A stretch of 64,000 nucleotides of DNA from Desulfovibrio sp. G11 (GCF_900243745.1 NZ_LT984798.1:3318501-3382500), one strand, 5' to 3'. Positions 15,713 through 24,259 are shown, numbered from the stretch's first letter. A program made the numbers and translations. The notes: generated from the letters alone by a model not told the origin.

Positions 15713-17521
15713 TTATTCTTCGCTTTCAGGCAGCCGGACGACATAGCAGCGTGTCGCTCCCAGGTCTGGCAGCGTCTCTTTACTCAACAGCCGCCCTTTT
15801 TCTCTGCCCTTCAGATACCCTTTCTCATTTAGTATCTTTGCTGCTCGCTTCGCGTCAAAGCCCTGGAAAACCTGCATTTTCCACTGTTCTTGCAGGATAT
15901 AGAAAGTGTTGCCATCCCTAAAACCCGCACGATTTACGACCGTCTGGATCCGGGCATTGCCGTTTTTATCTTCAGCCGGATTCAAATCTTGGAATCGGCT
16001 TTGCCCGTGCGTTTCGATAAAGCAGTGTAATGTTTCAATTATTTTTTGGTCTTCGCCGCTACCAATGCCTCCCCGATTGCAAACCCACGAATTAAAACAG
16101 GTTTTTGCCGCGCTTGTGATGTCCTGTTCTGTAAGCGGCAATATGCCATTTTTGACAGCAAACATGCCAGCCACAGCGCACAGCGCAAATCTGGACGCCA
16201 CACGCTGCACTTGTCCGTCCGCGCCCGCGGGGCAGATGGCGGCTGTCTGCTCCGCCAGGTTGTCCCTGACCCACTTTTCCGCCTCGCCATTGCCCGTAAC
16301 CAGCGCCGACACAAACGCCCGCCCTGCATGTCCGTAATCGCGTTTTACGGCATCCTTGATATCCAGAGCCGTCTGTCCAGGCGTCATCCCTTTCTCCACC
16401 TGCTCAAAAATGCCCATGCCCGCTCCGGCGTCTGCCGGGAAGTCCACCAGGCGCACTTCTTGCCCGGCTTTCGGACGCTGTCCCGCTTCTGCCAGCTTGT
16501 CCGCAAGTCCTACTTCGCCGCTGCTCAAAAACAGCACCCGCCACGTCTGAACCGCCCTTGCCGTGCCGTCCCGGCTCGCCCTGGTCTTGCCCGCGCCATT
16601 GCTAAGCATGTAAGACATTTCAGAACAAGTTTTTGCAGTTGCTTGCCCGAGCTCGTCCAAAATCAACAGCGAATCATTATGAAAAACCGCCGTCCCTTCA
16701 GCCGCGTTGTCCGTAGTTCTCCAGCTTTTCACATAATCAGGCCCGCCCCACACTGATGCCGCCAACCTTAACGCAGTGGATTTGCCCGTGCTTGAAGCCC
16801 CAACAAAATTGAAGCCACCGCTTTCTTGTCCAGTAATATACAGCAGGGGACCCGCCAGCGCGGCACTCAACGCAAAAACAAGCCTGCTATTGCCTTGCGC
16901 CTGCTTCGCCAACTGCTGCCAGCCTTCCATTGTTCCGCCTTGTGCGTAGGCGGCGCTGCCTCCAGCAGCAAGAATCACTTCCTCGCCTTCCGCCGCTCCA
17001 ATAGCTGCGTCCGGCAACACAAAAACGCTGTCCGCTGTCCATCCCGTTTTTTTCGTCACTCGCGCCCGGTCCGGCACTGTCTGCGTAGCTAAGTATTTTT
17101 TAATTTGCGCAGCACAGGACGGGTCTGCAATATACCCGCCGTCCTGCAAAGCGGACAGCCACGCACTGCCGGGCTGACTAAGCATAGCCGCAGGCATAAC
17201 CCAGCGGTGCTGCAATCCGTTCGGATCCTGCCACTCAAGCCATATTCCCCAGCCTTCGCCGCCATCTTCACATGCGCGGGCGCGTATCGTCAGGCTATCC
17301 CCCATCCTTATTTCTCTCTCGATTTCCGGCCCGTTTTCTTTCATCCAACCGGTAATCAGAAACAGCCCATCTTCACGATTCTGGAAATATTCCAGCCTTT
17401 CCGCCTTTTTCTCTTTTTTCGGCTTTTCAGGCTTTTCCTCCATTTTAACGCTAACAACCTGTTTTTTTGGTCTTTTCTGCCTTTTCAGCTTTTCAATTTT
17501 GGGTTCAGTCAAAATGCTCAT
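15713..17521 (-). CDS. DUF927-type superfamily 3 helicase/replication protein
   Basis: A 602-residue protein. The N-terminal 45 residues are Lys-rich and disordered. A DUF927-type core follows, with Walker A FVGASSTGKSTAL (about residues 236-248) and Walker B SLLILDELGQA (about 280-290). The C-terminal region has winged-helix character. Such proteins in mobile elements are primase-associated helicases that open the origin. The start has GGAGG 6 nt ahead. It lies between the iteron-like array (3' side) and a structured region that may encode a counter-transcript (5' side). Confidence 0.82.
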   Translation of the reverse strand: MSILTEPKIEKLKRQKRPKKQVVSVKMEEKPEKPKKEKKAERLEYFQNREDGLFLITGWMKENGPEIEREIRMGDSLTIRARACEDGGEGWGIWLEWQDPNGLQHRWVMPAAMLSQPGSAWLSALQDGGYIADPSCAAQIKKYLATQTVPDRARVTKKTGWTADSVFVLPDAAIGAAEGEEVILAAGGSAAYAQGGTMEGWQQLAKQAQGNSRLVFALSAALAGPLLYITGQESGGFNFVGASSTGKSTALRLAASVWGGPDYVKSWRTTDNAAEGTAVFHNDSLLILDELGQATAKTCSEMSYMLSNGAGKTRASRDGTARAVQTWRVLFLSSGEVGLADKLAEAGQRPKAGQEVRLVDFPADAGAGMGIFEQVEKGMTPGQTALDIKDAVKRDYGHAGRAFVSALVTGNGEAEKWVRDNLAEQTAAICPAGADGQVQRVASRFALCAVAGMFAVKNGILPLTEQDITSAAKTCFNSWVCNRGGIGSGEDQKIIETLHCFIETHGQSRFQDLNPAEDKNGNARIQTVVNRAGFRDGNTFYILQEQWKMQVFQGFDAKRAAKILNEKGYLKGREKGRLLSKETLPDLGATRCYVVRLPESEE

Positions 17522-17546
17522 AAATCCTCCGGTCAGCCCAGGGGGC

Positions 17547-17637
17547 TTGACTTTGAGGACCGCTTGTTTTACTATGTAGGCAGCTTCGTTGGTGGTGGGC
17601 TGCCTAGGCGCAATGCGCTTAGGCGGTCCTCTTTTTT
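17547..17637 (+). ncRNA. Candidate small counter-transcript RNA upstream of the helicase gene
   Basis: On the strand opposite the helicase gene a promoter TTGACT-N17-TACTAT (17547-17575) would start an RNA near 17582. That RNA folds as CCTAGGCGC/GCGCTTAGG and ends at T6 (17632-17637) after GCGGTCCTC. The surrounding DNA has a 9-bp outer stem (17555-17563 with 17623-17631) enclosing two stem-loops. The position, complementary to the leader of a replication gene, is that of antisense copy-number RNAs. No transcript evidence is available. Confidence 0.45.
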
Positions 17638-17656
17638 GTTGTAAAAAGAGGGCCGC

Positions 17657-17851
17657 TTAGTTACTTCTGGGCGTTATTTTTTGAGATTCAATAAACGCCG
17701 TAAGATCGCCCACTGCGTAGGCGATTTTACGCGAAAACTTGACGTAGGCCGGTCCGTAGCCACGGTAACGCCAGCTTTGTAGCGTTTTAGTGGAAATATT
17801 AAGGAAAGATGCGGCTTCTTTTTCTGAAATAAGCTGCTGCTGACTTGTCAT
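17657..17851 (-). CDS. Excisionase-like helix-turn-helix protein (AlpA/Xis type)
   Basis: A 64-residue protein from the ATG at 17851. ISEKEAASFLNISTKTLQSWRYRGYGPAYVKF is the winged-helix pattern of HTH_17/excisionase proteins, which bend att DNA to direct excision. A longer frame from 17947 would cross a hairpin and lacks a good ribosome-binding site. It lies between the helicase and integrase genes and is transcribed in the same direction as both. Confidence 0.8.
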   Translation of the reverse strand: MTSQQQLISEKEAASFLNISTKTLQSWRYRGYGPAYVKFSRKIAYAVGDLTAFIESQKITPRSN

Positions 17852-17875
17852 GGGACACGCTCCCGCCGCAATAAA

Positions 17876-17915
17876 ATAGCGGCTCAGACTACAAAATTTG
17901 TAATCAGAGCCGCCT
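17876..17915. repeat. Inverted repeat in the leader of the excisionase gene
   Basis: GCGGCTC and GAGCCGC flank imperfectly complementary arms around AAATTTGT. It may be an attenuator or an operator. Confidence 0.5.
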
Positions 17916-17951
17916 TTATTTTTCGGTGAGTCTTTCCAAAGCTTCAAGCTT

Positions 17952-18140
17952 TTAAAAAGAAGCGTGTCTCACACATTCGCCAACGTCATGCTCCGGCTTT
18001 ACTCTCTCAGCCTTGAGCAAGAGCATTTTATATAGTCCTGATAAACTTAATGCTAAAGCGTTTACCAGCGCTTCATAATTCTGCCGTTTTCCCGTAGTAG
18101 CTGGCGGCGGCAGGCTCTTTTCAGAGACTTTCAATAACAA
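17952..18140 (-). CDS. Possible 62-residue protein between integrase and excisionase
   Basis: An open frame from TTG at 18140 with a central hydrophobic helix (ALVNALALSLSGLYKMLLL) and a charged tail ending CVRHASF. It lacks a ribosome-binding site, and the start overlaps a promoter (-10 at 18137-18142), so either translation begins further in or this is untranslated leader. Listed because the stretch has no other gene. Confidence 0.25.
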   Translation of the reverse strand: MLLKVSEKSLPPPATTGKRQNYEALVNALALSLSGLYKMLLLKAERVKPEHDVGECVRHASF

Positions 18141-18165
18141 TAAACTTACTATATCCCATTGTCAA
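18137..18165 (-). promoter_or_regulatory. Leftward promoter ahead of excisionase and helicase genes
   Basis: On the minus strand TTGACA (18165-18160), a 17-bp spacer and TATTGT (18142-18137), immediately after the integrase stop. Confidence 0.65.
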
Positions 18166-18169
18166 CCCC

Positions 18170-19288
18170 TCACGCCCCATCATCTCCTTTTTTTTCTTCT
18201 ACAGTCATCACGCTGCCCACCACAGCCGCCGCCCGCCGCATAGCTTCATCCGAAAGGTGCGCGTAACGCTGCGTCATTTCAGGAGATTCATGCGTCAACA
18301 ATTTTTGCAACGTATACATATCCACTTTCCCGGAACTTGCAAGCCTGGACGCAAAATTGTGGCGCAACCCATGCAGCGGCCGGAAGTCTTCCGGCAACCC
18401 GGCTTTTTCCTTGACCCTTCTTGCCATCCGCCTGAAATTTTCCCGCTGTCCACCATCCCGCCCAGGAAAAACAAACTCGCTTGTACGCGGCAACGACTTT
18501 AAAACGTCCAACGCATCCGCATTAACTGCAATGTATGCAGTTTTTTTATTCTTTGCATACTCTGCTTGCAATGTAACTATCCCAGTTTTCAGGTCTATAT
18601 CACTCCATTTTAGACCTAACAGTGCGCCACGCCGCATTCCTGTATACAGCGCAATGCGGAGAAAAGCAGCACAATCTTGATCCTTTTCTTCATCCAACGC
18701 AGCCAGATATGCTTTTAATTGCGTATCCGTCATAATTTCAGTTTTCACATTTTCGACCCTGGGCTTATCAACCCTGAACTTCCTTGAGTCTGGTTGCTGT
18801 ATATATCCTTTTTTAACCCCAAAATTTATCGTGCGCGTCAATATATTTAATACATGTTTTACAGTTTGGGGCTTCAACGTCTTTTCTAACTCATATCTTA
18901 CAGTATCAACATCCTGCGTTGTAAGACTTTCTATGCTTCTATTATGCAATTTTAAGAGATGGTTAAAGTTTATTGCGTCCGTTTTTCGTCCTCTGCCCTC
19001 CGGCAATGAAGACATATACAGATCGTATATCTTTTTTAGCGTTGTTTCTTCTTGTATTACTTCATTTCTGCGCTCTTCGTTTGTCGCTTCTTCCCCTTTA
19101 ATCCTGCTTTCTCTGATCCCCGCCGCAATTTTTGGGCTTATGCCACGGCTGCCGATCTTCTCTTCAAACACTTTAGAGCCGCGCCCGCCTCGGCGATACC
19201 TTATATAATATGTCTTCTCATTTTTTTCATTTATGTAGTAAAATACGCCAGGGTATGCCGTCCCATGTCTTTCTCTTCCTGCTGCCAT
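18170..19288 (-). CDS. int: Tyrosine integrase of IME1
   Basis: A 372-residue site-specific recombinase. It has an N-terminal arm-binding-like part (about 10-60), a core-binding SAM-like domain (about 85-170), and a catalytic domain with Arg in ALYTGMRRGALLGLKW, the HGLRHNFASRLA box (His-x-x-Arg), and LLTHESPEMTQRYAHL with the third His and catalytic Tyr. All catalytic residues are present. It lies 180 bp from attR, with tandem 11-bp repeats between its start and attR, the usual integrase/att arrangement. It integrates at the 3' half of tRNA-Arg(CCT). Confidence 0.93.
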   Translation of the reverse strand: MAAGRERHGTAYPGVFYYINEKNEKTYYIRYRRGGRGSKVFEEKIGSRGISPKIAAGIRESRIKGEEATNEERRNEVIQEETTLKKIYDLYMSSLPEGRGRKTDAINFNHLLKLHNRSIESLTTQDVDTVRYELEKTLKPQTVKHVLNILTRTINFGVKKGYIQQPDSRKFRVDKPRVENVKTEIMTDTQLKAYLAALDEEKDQDCAAFLRIALYTGMRRGALLGLKWSDIDLKTGIVTLQAEYAKNKKTAYIAVNADALDVLKSLPRTSEFVFPGRDGGQRENFRRMARRVKEKAGLPEDFRPLHGLRHNFASRLASSGKVDMYTLQKLLTHESPEMTQRYAHLSDEAMRRAAAVVGSVMTVEEKKGDDGA

Positions 19289-19307
19289 TTTAATTTCTCC
19301 TTGTCAT

Positions 19308-19329
19308 CTGCCCCACACCTGCCCCACAC
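19308..19329. repeat. Tandem 11-bp repeats near right end of IME1
   Basis: Two copies of CTGCCCCACAC, identical to the pair at 5466-5487 and in the same orientation. Confidence 0.75.
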
Positions 19330-19466
19330 GCAAAGCAAGAATAGATAGTTTTTAATGGGAATACAAGGGAAAAGAGGGGACAAGAGAGGAAATAAAAAAT
19401 AAATAAAAACAGTCGATTATAGCCAAAAAGCCTTGATATATGCGGTTTTTTAATCTTCGCCATTAC

Positions 19467-19515
19467 CAGCCTCCTAAGCTGTAGGCCACAAGTTCGATTC
19501 TTGTCGGGCGCACCA
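19467..19515 (+). repeat. attR of IME1 (49-bp tRNA-Arg fragment)
   Basis: An exact copy of 5372-5420. The 5' half of the tRNA is absent, so it is not a functional tRNA gene. Confidence 0.93.
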
Positions 19516-19523
19516 TTATATTT

Positions 19524-19560
19524 CAAAGGGATACGTGATTTACTCACGTATCCCTTTTGT
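19524..19560 (+). terminator. Original tRNA-Arg terminator displaced by IME1
   Basis: AAAGGGATACGTGA pairs with TCACGTATCCCTTTT, directly after attR. Confidence 0.85.
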
Positions 19561-19780
19561 TGTTTTTGCTTGAATTTTGAACTTGGTTGCCACCCGCCTT
19601 ACTTAGGGGAAAAACTTTTTCCCGGGGGGACTGCGTAATACTTTACCAGCGGGCGGCTGCTTTCTTTTTTGGGTACATGCTCTGCGGATACATCAAAGCA
19701 TGTTAAGCCACAAGCAGTTAAACGTGAAAAAAAATAAAATAGATATGAGTTGCTGGTAGATGATTTTTGCAAATATCGAG
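19561..19780. other. Intergenic stretch beyond attR
   Basis: No gene or RNA is recognised. The stretch becomes AT-rich towards the right. Confidence 0.4.
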
Positions 19781-20002
19781 CTATACCCTACGTTCTCCAG
19801 GCCTGCTATATTTGTCTTTCAGGCATGTATCCTTTTTTGCGCCTTCTGCATCAAGCTGGGCAGACGAAGCAAGTTTTTCTGCTTGTTTTTCGTTAAACTG
19901 GCAGGCCCCGATACATCGGATACCCCCGCAATGAGGACACGCATTCCTCGGTTGAGGCAAAAAAAGATCTCGAAAAATCCCCAAAAAAGTTTTTATGTTC
20001 AT
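19781..20002 (-). CDS. Small four-Cys protein, hypothetical
   Basis: A 73-residue frame with an AGGA-type site 10 nt before its ATG. It contains CPHCGGIRCIGAC, a compact Cys cluster that could bind zinc or an iron-sulfur centre. The remainder is charged and lacks a signal peptide. No family is recognised. It is divergent from guaD, with about 120 bp between the starts. Confidence 0.45.
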   Translation of the reverse strand: MNIKTFLGIFRDLFLPQPRNACPHCGGIRCIGACQFNEKQAEKLASSAQLDAEGAKKDTCLKDKYSRPGERRV

Positions 20003-20125
20003 AACAAAATCCTACGTTGCATATACAGTTGCCGCAACAGGACTCGCGAGCCGCTCCATTGGTTGCCGTCTTTTGTGTAAACGGATAAGAACAATACAAG
20101 CATGAAAAATAATTCGGGAGTCGGC

Positions 20126-20215
20126 ATGGAAAGCAGGCGTTTTATGGAAAGGGCCATTGAACTCTCCAAACAAAGCATGGCAGCCGGAGGGGGACCGTTT
20201 GGAGCGGTGATCGTG
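20126..20215 (+). pseudogene. guaD: Guanine deaminase gene, 5' part (interrupted by IS3-family element)
   Basis: ATG at 20126 with GGGAG 6 nt upstream. The first 30 codons (MESRRFMERAIELSKQS, then GGGPFGAVIV) match the N-terminus of cytidine-deaminase-fold guanine deaminases. The frame is broken after the Val codon at 20213-20215 by an IS3-family insertion and continues at 21459 without loss. Confidence 0.85.
20212..20215. repeat. 4-bp target duplication of the IS3-family element
   Basis: CGTG here and at 21455-21458. Confidence 0.8.
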
Positions 20216-20286
20216 TGTAAAGTCCCCGTAAAGTAGGTCCATTGCCAAGTAGAGACTTCTGGCCCAAAATGGGACAGGAGTTTTGA

Positions 20287-20553
20287 ATGCGCAAAACGAA
20301 GTTCAGCGAGTACCAGATCGTCAAGATCTTGAAGGCAGTGGAAGGCGGACGGACTGTCGTCGATGTCTGCCGCGAGCACGGCGTGAGCAGCGCCACGTAC
20401 TACAAGTGGAAGTCAAAGTATGGCGGCATGGAGGCATCCGATATCCAACGGATGAAGGATCTCGAAGCGGAGAACCGCAAGCTCAAGCAGATGTTCGCCG
20501 ACCTCAGCCTGGAAAACATGGCGCTCAAGGATGTGATCGAAAAAAAACTCTGA
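20287..20553 (+). CDS. IS3-family transposase OrfA
   Basis: An 88-residue DNA-binding subunit. The helix-turn-helix is YQIVKILKAVEGGRTVVDVCREHGVS with TYYKWKSKY after it. A leucine-zipper-like segment follows (DLEAENRKLKQMFADLSLE). It ends in a run of eight A (20540-20547), a slippery site for -1 frameshifting that would fuse it to OrfB. Confidence 0.92.
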   Translation: MRKTKFSEYQIVKILKAVEGGRTVVDVCREHGVSSATYYKWKSKYGGMEASDIQRMKDLEAENRKLKQMFADLSLENMALKDVIEKKL

Positions 20554-21428
20554 GGCCAGTTCAACGCAAGGAATTTGTCATGCACATGGTCAACGCGTTT
20601 GAGTTGAGCTTGCGCAAGGCATGCGCGGCCATGGGCATCAGTAGGAGCTACTACGCCTACAAGCCGCATCCGCGGGACGACAGCGATGTCATCGCAGCCT
20701 TGACTGAACTGGCCGAGAAAAAGCCTACATGGGGCTTCAGTAAGCTTTTCAACGTCCTTCGCCAGCAGGGCAAGCCCTGGAACCACAAGAAGGTTTGGAG
20801 GGTTTACTGCCTCTTGAAAATGAACCTGAAGCGCAAGGCCAAGAAGCGGCTTCCGCAAGCCTCTCGGACGGCAGTAGCCCAGCCGCTTGCGCCAAACCAT
20901 TGCTGGTCGATCGATTTCATGCGGGACACCCTTTACAGCGGTCGCGTCTTCAGGACTTTCAACGCTGTAGATGATTACAACCGTGAGGCCTTGGCCGTGG
21001 AAATCGATACCAATATGCCAGCAGGACGAGTGGTAAGGGTGCTGGATCGGGTCGCCGAAGAGCGTGGCTGCTATCCCGAAAGGTTGCGAATGGACAATGG
21101 TCCGGAGTTCTCGGGGACTGTCATGGCGGCCTGGGCAGAATCGCATGGCGTGAATCTGGAGTTCATTCAGCCTGGCAAACCCACCCAGAACTCATACATC
21201 GAGCGGTTCAACCGGACCTACAGAGAGGAAGTCCTGGATTTGTACGTGTTCAACAGCCTGAGCGAAGTTCGGGCCATTACGGAGGACTTTATTCGTGAGT
21301 ACAACGAGGAACGTCCTCATGAATCTCTGGGGAATATGTCGCCGATAAATTTTGCTGCCCAGAGGGCAGGGGGATCCCCCTGCCCTCTGGGCAACCCCCC
21401 GAAAACTGCCGGGAGTCTCTACAGCTAA
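20553..21428 (+). CDS. IS3-family transposase OrfB (DDE catalytic subunit)
   Basis: The frame lies -1 relative to orfA and is open across the overlap. It contains the rve core with HCWSIDFMRD (first Asp), RMDNGPEFSG (second Asp) and NSYIERFNRTYREEVL (Glu, with the IS3-type spacing). It is probably made as an OrfAB fusion through the A8 slippery site; an internal ATG at 20580 could start a separate OrfB. The protein ends with an unusual Gly/Pro/Cys-rich tail beyond the SPINFAAQ motif. Confidence 0.9.
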   Translation, partial: RPVQRKEFVMHMVNAFELSLRKACAAMGISRSYYAYKPHPRDDSDVIAALTELAEKKPTWGFSKLFNVLRQQGKPWNHKKVWRVYCLLKMNLKRKAKKRLPQASRTAVAQPLAPNHCWSIDFMRDTLYSGRVFRTFNAVDDYNREALAVEIDTNMPAGRVVRVLDRVAEERGCYPERLRMDNGPEFSGTVMAAWAESHGVNLEFIQPGKPTQNSYIERFNRTYREEVLDLYVFNSLSEVRAITEDFIREYNEERPHESLGNMSPINFAAQRAGGSPCPLGNPPKTAGSLYS

Positions 21429-21458
21429 CTGGCCCTAGGAAAGGGGACTTTACACGTG

Positions 21459-21836
21459 CGGGACGGGAAAATCATAGGTGAGGGGACAAATAACGTTACC
21501 CCCCATAACGATCCTACAGCACATGCCGAAGTGGAGGCCATCCGGAATGCCTGTCGTGCGCTTGAAACGTTCGACCTCTCAGGCTCTGCAATATTTACAA
21601 GTTGCGAGCCTTGTCCTATGTGTCTCAGCGCCATATGGTGGGCGCGCATTGGGAAAATATATTTTTCCAATACTAAAGAAGACGCTGCTGATGCCGGTTT
21701 TGACGATGCAGCCATATATTGTGAAATCTCCAAAAAACTGAATGAGCGCACACTGCCTATCGAACAGCTTTATTGCAAAACCAGTTCCGAAGTTTTCCGG
21801 CAGTGGCAGTCTTGCGAAGGGAAAACAGCGTACTGA
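21459..21836 (+). pseudogene. guaD: Guanine deaminase gene, 3' part
   Basis: Continues the frame of 20126-20215. It holds the zinc-binding catalytic motif HAEVEAIRNACR and SCEPCPMCLSAIWWARI, then AGFDDAAIYCEI and a C-terminal helix, as in Bacillus-type GuaD, which converts guanine to xanthine. All motifs are intact, so the loss is due only to the IS insertion and precise excision would restore the gene. A 126-residue frame here cannot be active alone. Confidence 0.85.
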
Positions 21837-22142
21837 GTCGCGAAAGTCCCCACCGCGGACCTTTTTCACGTTGTGCTGCAAAAATATTTTGCCTGGTCGC
21901 CCCGCTGTCTTTCCCAATATACCTGGACGGCGGAGGCCCGCTCTGCATGATTGGCATTGGTAGTGAACTTTTTCTTCTGTGGCCTGGATCTTGACAATAT
22001 CCTTTATGCCAGCTATGAAAGCCAGATTCATAACCTGAGGCGCAGTTTGTTTTCGCGCAGAGTCAATGCGACGCGCCAATAGAGTAGGTACAAAAACATC
22101 TTGTCGGTATCGATCAATTTTCTTTTCACGCCGGTGTTTTTA
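21837..22142. other. Intergenic stretch
   Basis: No gene or RNA family is recognised in these 306 bases. Confidence 0.4.
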
Positions 22143-22180
22143 GGCGCTTTCTCTGCAGAGCAAGAAAGTGCCTTTTTTTA
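22143..22180 (+). terminator. Terminator-like hairpin just upstream of the Nif3-like gene
   Basis: GGCGCTTTC pairs with GAAAGTGCC around CTCTGCAGAG-type bases, followed by T7. It ends 16 nt before the next start codon, so it could be the end of an upstream transcript or an attenuator. Confidence 0.65.
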
Positions 22181-22195
22181 TGGTGAGGAACATTC

Positions 22196-22990
22196 ATGCA
22201 ACTAGCTGAATTAATTAAATCCATAGAAGAAATCGCTCCTCTGCAGGCTGCGGCTTCGTGGGACATTTCCGGCCCTCAGGTAGCGGCTCTGCGTCAGGAC
22301 ATCAGCAGTATTGCCGTCTGCCTTGATCCTACGCCCGAATCTGTCAGGCAGGCTCTTGACCTTGGCGCACAATTTGTTCTGAGCCATCACCCGCTTTCCC
22401 TCAAACCTGCCCTGCCATCGCAACTTGACACATACCACGAAGTTTTGCGTTTGCTCATACGCGCAGATATTCCCCTCTACGCCGCCCATACTTCTCTGGA
22501 TGTGAACCCTCAAGGTCCCGCAGGATGGCTCGCTGCAGATCTTGGCCTTGCAAACACAACAGTGCTTGAGCCGGTAAGCCAGCAGCAGACTGATAGAAAA
22601 CCAATGCTCGGCTATGGCCTCGTCGGCGACCTGCCGCAAGCTCTGGCTATCAGCGATATTATTCACGTCCTTGAAAGCGTGCTTGACCTTTCCACAGCGA
22701 CCCTCAGTGGGCCGCCTCCCGGAAAAATCCACCGGCTGGCCTACTGCACCGGCTCCGGTTCATCATTGCTGTCTGCGGCCCACAAGGCCGGGGCGCAACT
22801 GTTTATTACCGGCGATGTAAAATACCATACTGCGCTTGAGGCGGAAATCCCCCTGCTGGACGTGGGTCACCACAGTCTTGAAGAGGAAATGATGCGCCGC
22901 ATGTGCCGTTTGCTCCAGCAACAGCTTCAGGGTGTTGCCGTTCACTTCGTGCCCTCGGCATCGCCTTTTCGCGCTGTTGCCCTGTCATGA
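22196..22990 (+). CDS. Nif3/YbgI-family dinuclear metal protein
   Basis: A 264-residue member of the Nif3-like (GTP cyclohydrolase I type 2-like) family. The metal ligands are visible in LSHHPLS (about residue 63), in YAAHTSLDV, and near the C-terminus in DVGHHSLEEEMM. It is the short form without the central insert. The biochemical role of the family is unsettled. It starts a run of closely spaced plus-strand genes, 21 nt ahead of the zinc-ribbon gene. Confidence 0.88.
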   Translation: MQLAELIKSIEEIAPLQAAASWDISGPQVAALRQDISSIAVCLDPTPESVRQALDLGAQFVLSHHPLSLKPALPSQLDTYHEVLRLLIRADIPLYAAHTSLDVNPQGPAGWLAADLGLANTTVLEPVSQQQTDRKPMLGYGLVGDLPQALAISDIIHVLESVLDLSTATLSGPPPGKIHRLAYCTGSGSSLLSAAHKAGAQLFITGDVKYHTALEAEIPLLDVGHHSLEEEMMRRMCRLLQQQLQGVAVHFVPSASPFRAVALS

Positions 22991-23011
22991 CTATCAGGAG
23001 GTCTTTTTATA

Positions 23012-23782
23012 ATGAGTAATGCCGTTTACTTTGATCAGATAAAGCAGCTTGTGGAGCTGCAAAAGGTTGATGACGCCATTTATGCGGTACGGCAGGACAT
23101 GGAGCGTGCCCCCAATGAGCTGAACTCGCTTGAGCAGCGTTTCAATGCCAGCGAGACGCAGCGTAACTATATTGTGGACAAGCTGACCCATCTTCAGGAA
23201 CAGCAAAAACGCCTTTCACTTGAAATCGATGATGATGCCGCCCGTATTAAAAAGAGCAAAAACAAGCTCATGCAGGTAGAAAATACACGTGAGTATCATG
23301 CAATGATGCGCGAAATGGACGGCATGGAAAAAGTGAACCGCTCCCGTGAAGAGGAAAAAATGACTCTCATGGAAGAGCTGCAGTTCCAAAAAGACGCTTT
23401 GGCCGAACTTGATCTTACGCACTCTGCCGTCAAGGCCGAACTTGAAGTCAAACGCGACGGTCTTGAAGAAAAACTGCAAAAATGTACTGCCGCCCTTGCG
23501 GAACTCAATGCAAAACGGGCCCAGGTCAGCAAGCACATCCCCCAGCCTGTGTTCATGCGCTATGAGTTTATTCGCGAACGGCTGGAGCACCCGGTTATCG
23601 TGGCTGTCAGGGAAGGCATCTGCTCGGGCTGCCACATTGCCGTTCCGCCGCAGTCTTTTATCGAACTGCAGCGCGGCCAGCAGATTTTAAGTTGCCCCAA
23701 CTGCCAGCGCCTCATATTCTGGTGCGAACATTTCACCGTTGCTGAGGCGCCTCAGTGTGCGCCCAAGCCGCTGACTGATTAA
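23012..23782 (+). CDS. Zinc-ribbon coiled-coil protein (CT398/YbgI-neighbour type)
   Basis: A 256-residue protein with a long coiled coil (about 10-180, Glu/Lys-rich heptads) and a C-terminal C4 zinc ribbon (CSGCHIAVPP, then SCPNCQRLIFW). Proteins of this design are commonly encoded beside Nif3-like genes, as here. The function is unknown; a nucleic-acid-binding or tether role is often suggested. Ribosome-binding site AGGAGG. Confidence 0.82.
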   Translation: MSNAVYFDQIKQLVELQKVDDAIYAVRQDMERAPNELNSLEQRFNASETQRNYIVDKLTHLQEQQKRLSLEIDDDAARIKKSKNKLMQVENTREYHAMMREMDGMEKVNRSREEEKMTLMEELQFQKDALAELDLTHSAVKAELEVKRDGLEEKLQKCTAALAELNAKRAQVSKHIPQPVFMRYEFIRERLEHPVIVAVREGICSGCHIAVPPQSFIELQRGQQILSCPNCQRLIFWCEHFTVAEAPQCAPKPLTD

Positions 23783-23800
23783 TACTTTTTGGTGCATGAA

Positions 23801-23843
23801 AAAAGGCCGGACCGCATTGAAAAACACGCGGCCCGGTCTTGTG
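23801..23843 (+). terminator. Hairpin between the zinc-ribbon gene and rnpB
   Basis: A 12-bp stem with G-U pairs (GGCCGGACCGC with GCGGCCCGGTC) and a 12-nt loop. Confidence 0.6.
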
Positions 23844-23873
23844 TGACGTGCTTCACCCATGTGCCTCCATATT

Positions 23874-24235
23874 GCGGGAGTCGGACGGATCGTCGCCGCG
23901 GGGGCAACTCCGGGGAGGAAAGTCCGGGCTCCAAAGGGCAGAACGCTGGATAACATCCAGGGAGGGCAACCTCCGGACAGCGCCACAGAAAGCAAACCGC
24001 CCGGCCTCGGCCGGGTAAGGGTGAAACGGTGGTGTAAGAGACCACCAGATGCCGTGGTGACACGGCATGCTCGGCATACCCCGTTCGGAGCAAGACCAAA
24101 TAGGGAAGGCGGCCGGCCCGGCCGAAGCCTTCCGGGTAGGTTGCTTGAGGGTGTGGGCAACCGCACTCCTAGAGGAATGACGGTCACACGCGGGCAACCG
24201 TGTGGACAGAACCCGGCTTACAGTCCGACTCCCGC
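23874..24235 (+). ncRNA. rnpB: RNase P RNA (class A)
   Basis: About 362 nt. The 5' and 3' ends pair perfectly (GCGGGAGTCGGAC with GTCCGACTCCCGC, helix P1). Conserved cores are present: GAGGAAAGTCCGGGCTCC near the 5' end and ACAGAACCCGGCTTACAG near the 3' end, with AGAGGAATGACGG between. It is the catalytic subunit that matures tRNA 5' ends. It lies only 24 bp before ispDF. Confidence 0.95.
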
Positions 24236-24259
24236 ATACTGTCAGCCAGAGGCCTAGCC

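Larger units (their letters stand above)
20216..21454 (+). mobile_element. IS3-family element (IS407-like group), 1239 bp
   Basis: Terminal inverted repeats TGTAAAGTCCCC and GGGGACTTTACA, a 4-bp target duplication, and two overlapping frames orfA/orfB. It disrupts guaD. Confidence 0.92.

Noticed and set aside
19467..19515. Second tRNA-Arg gene
   Set aside because: Only the 3' 49 bp are present; the acceptor 5' strand and D-arm are missing. It is attR.
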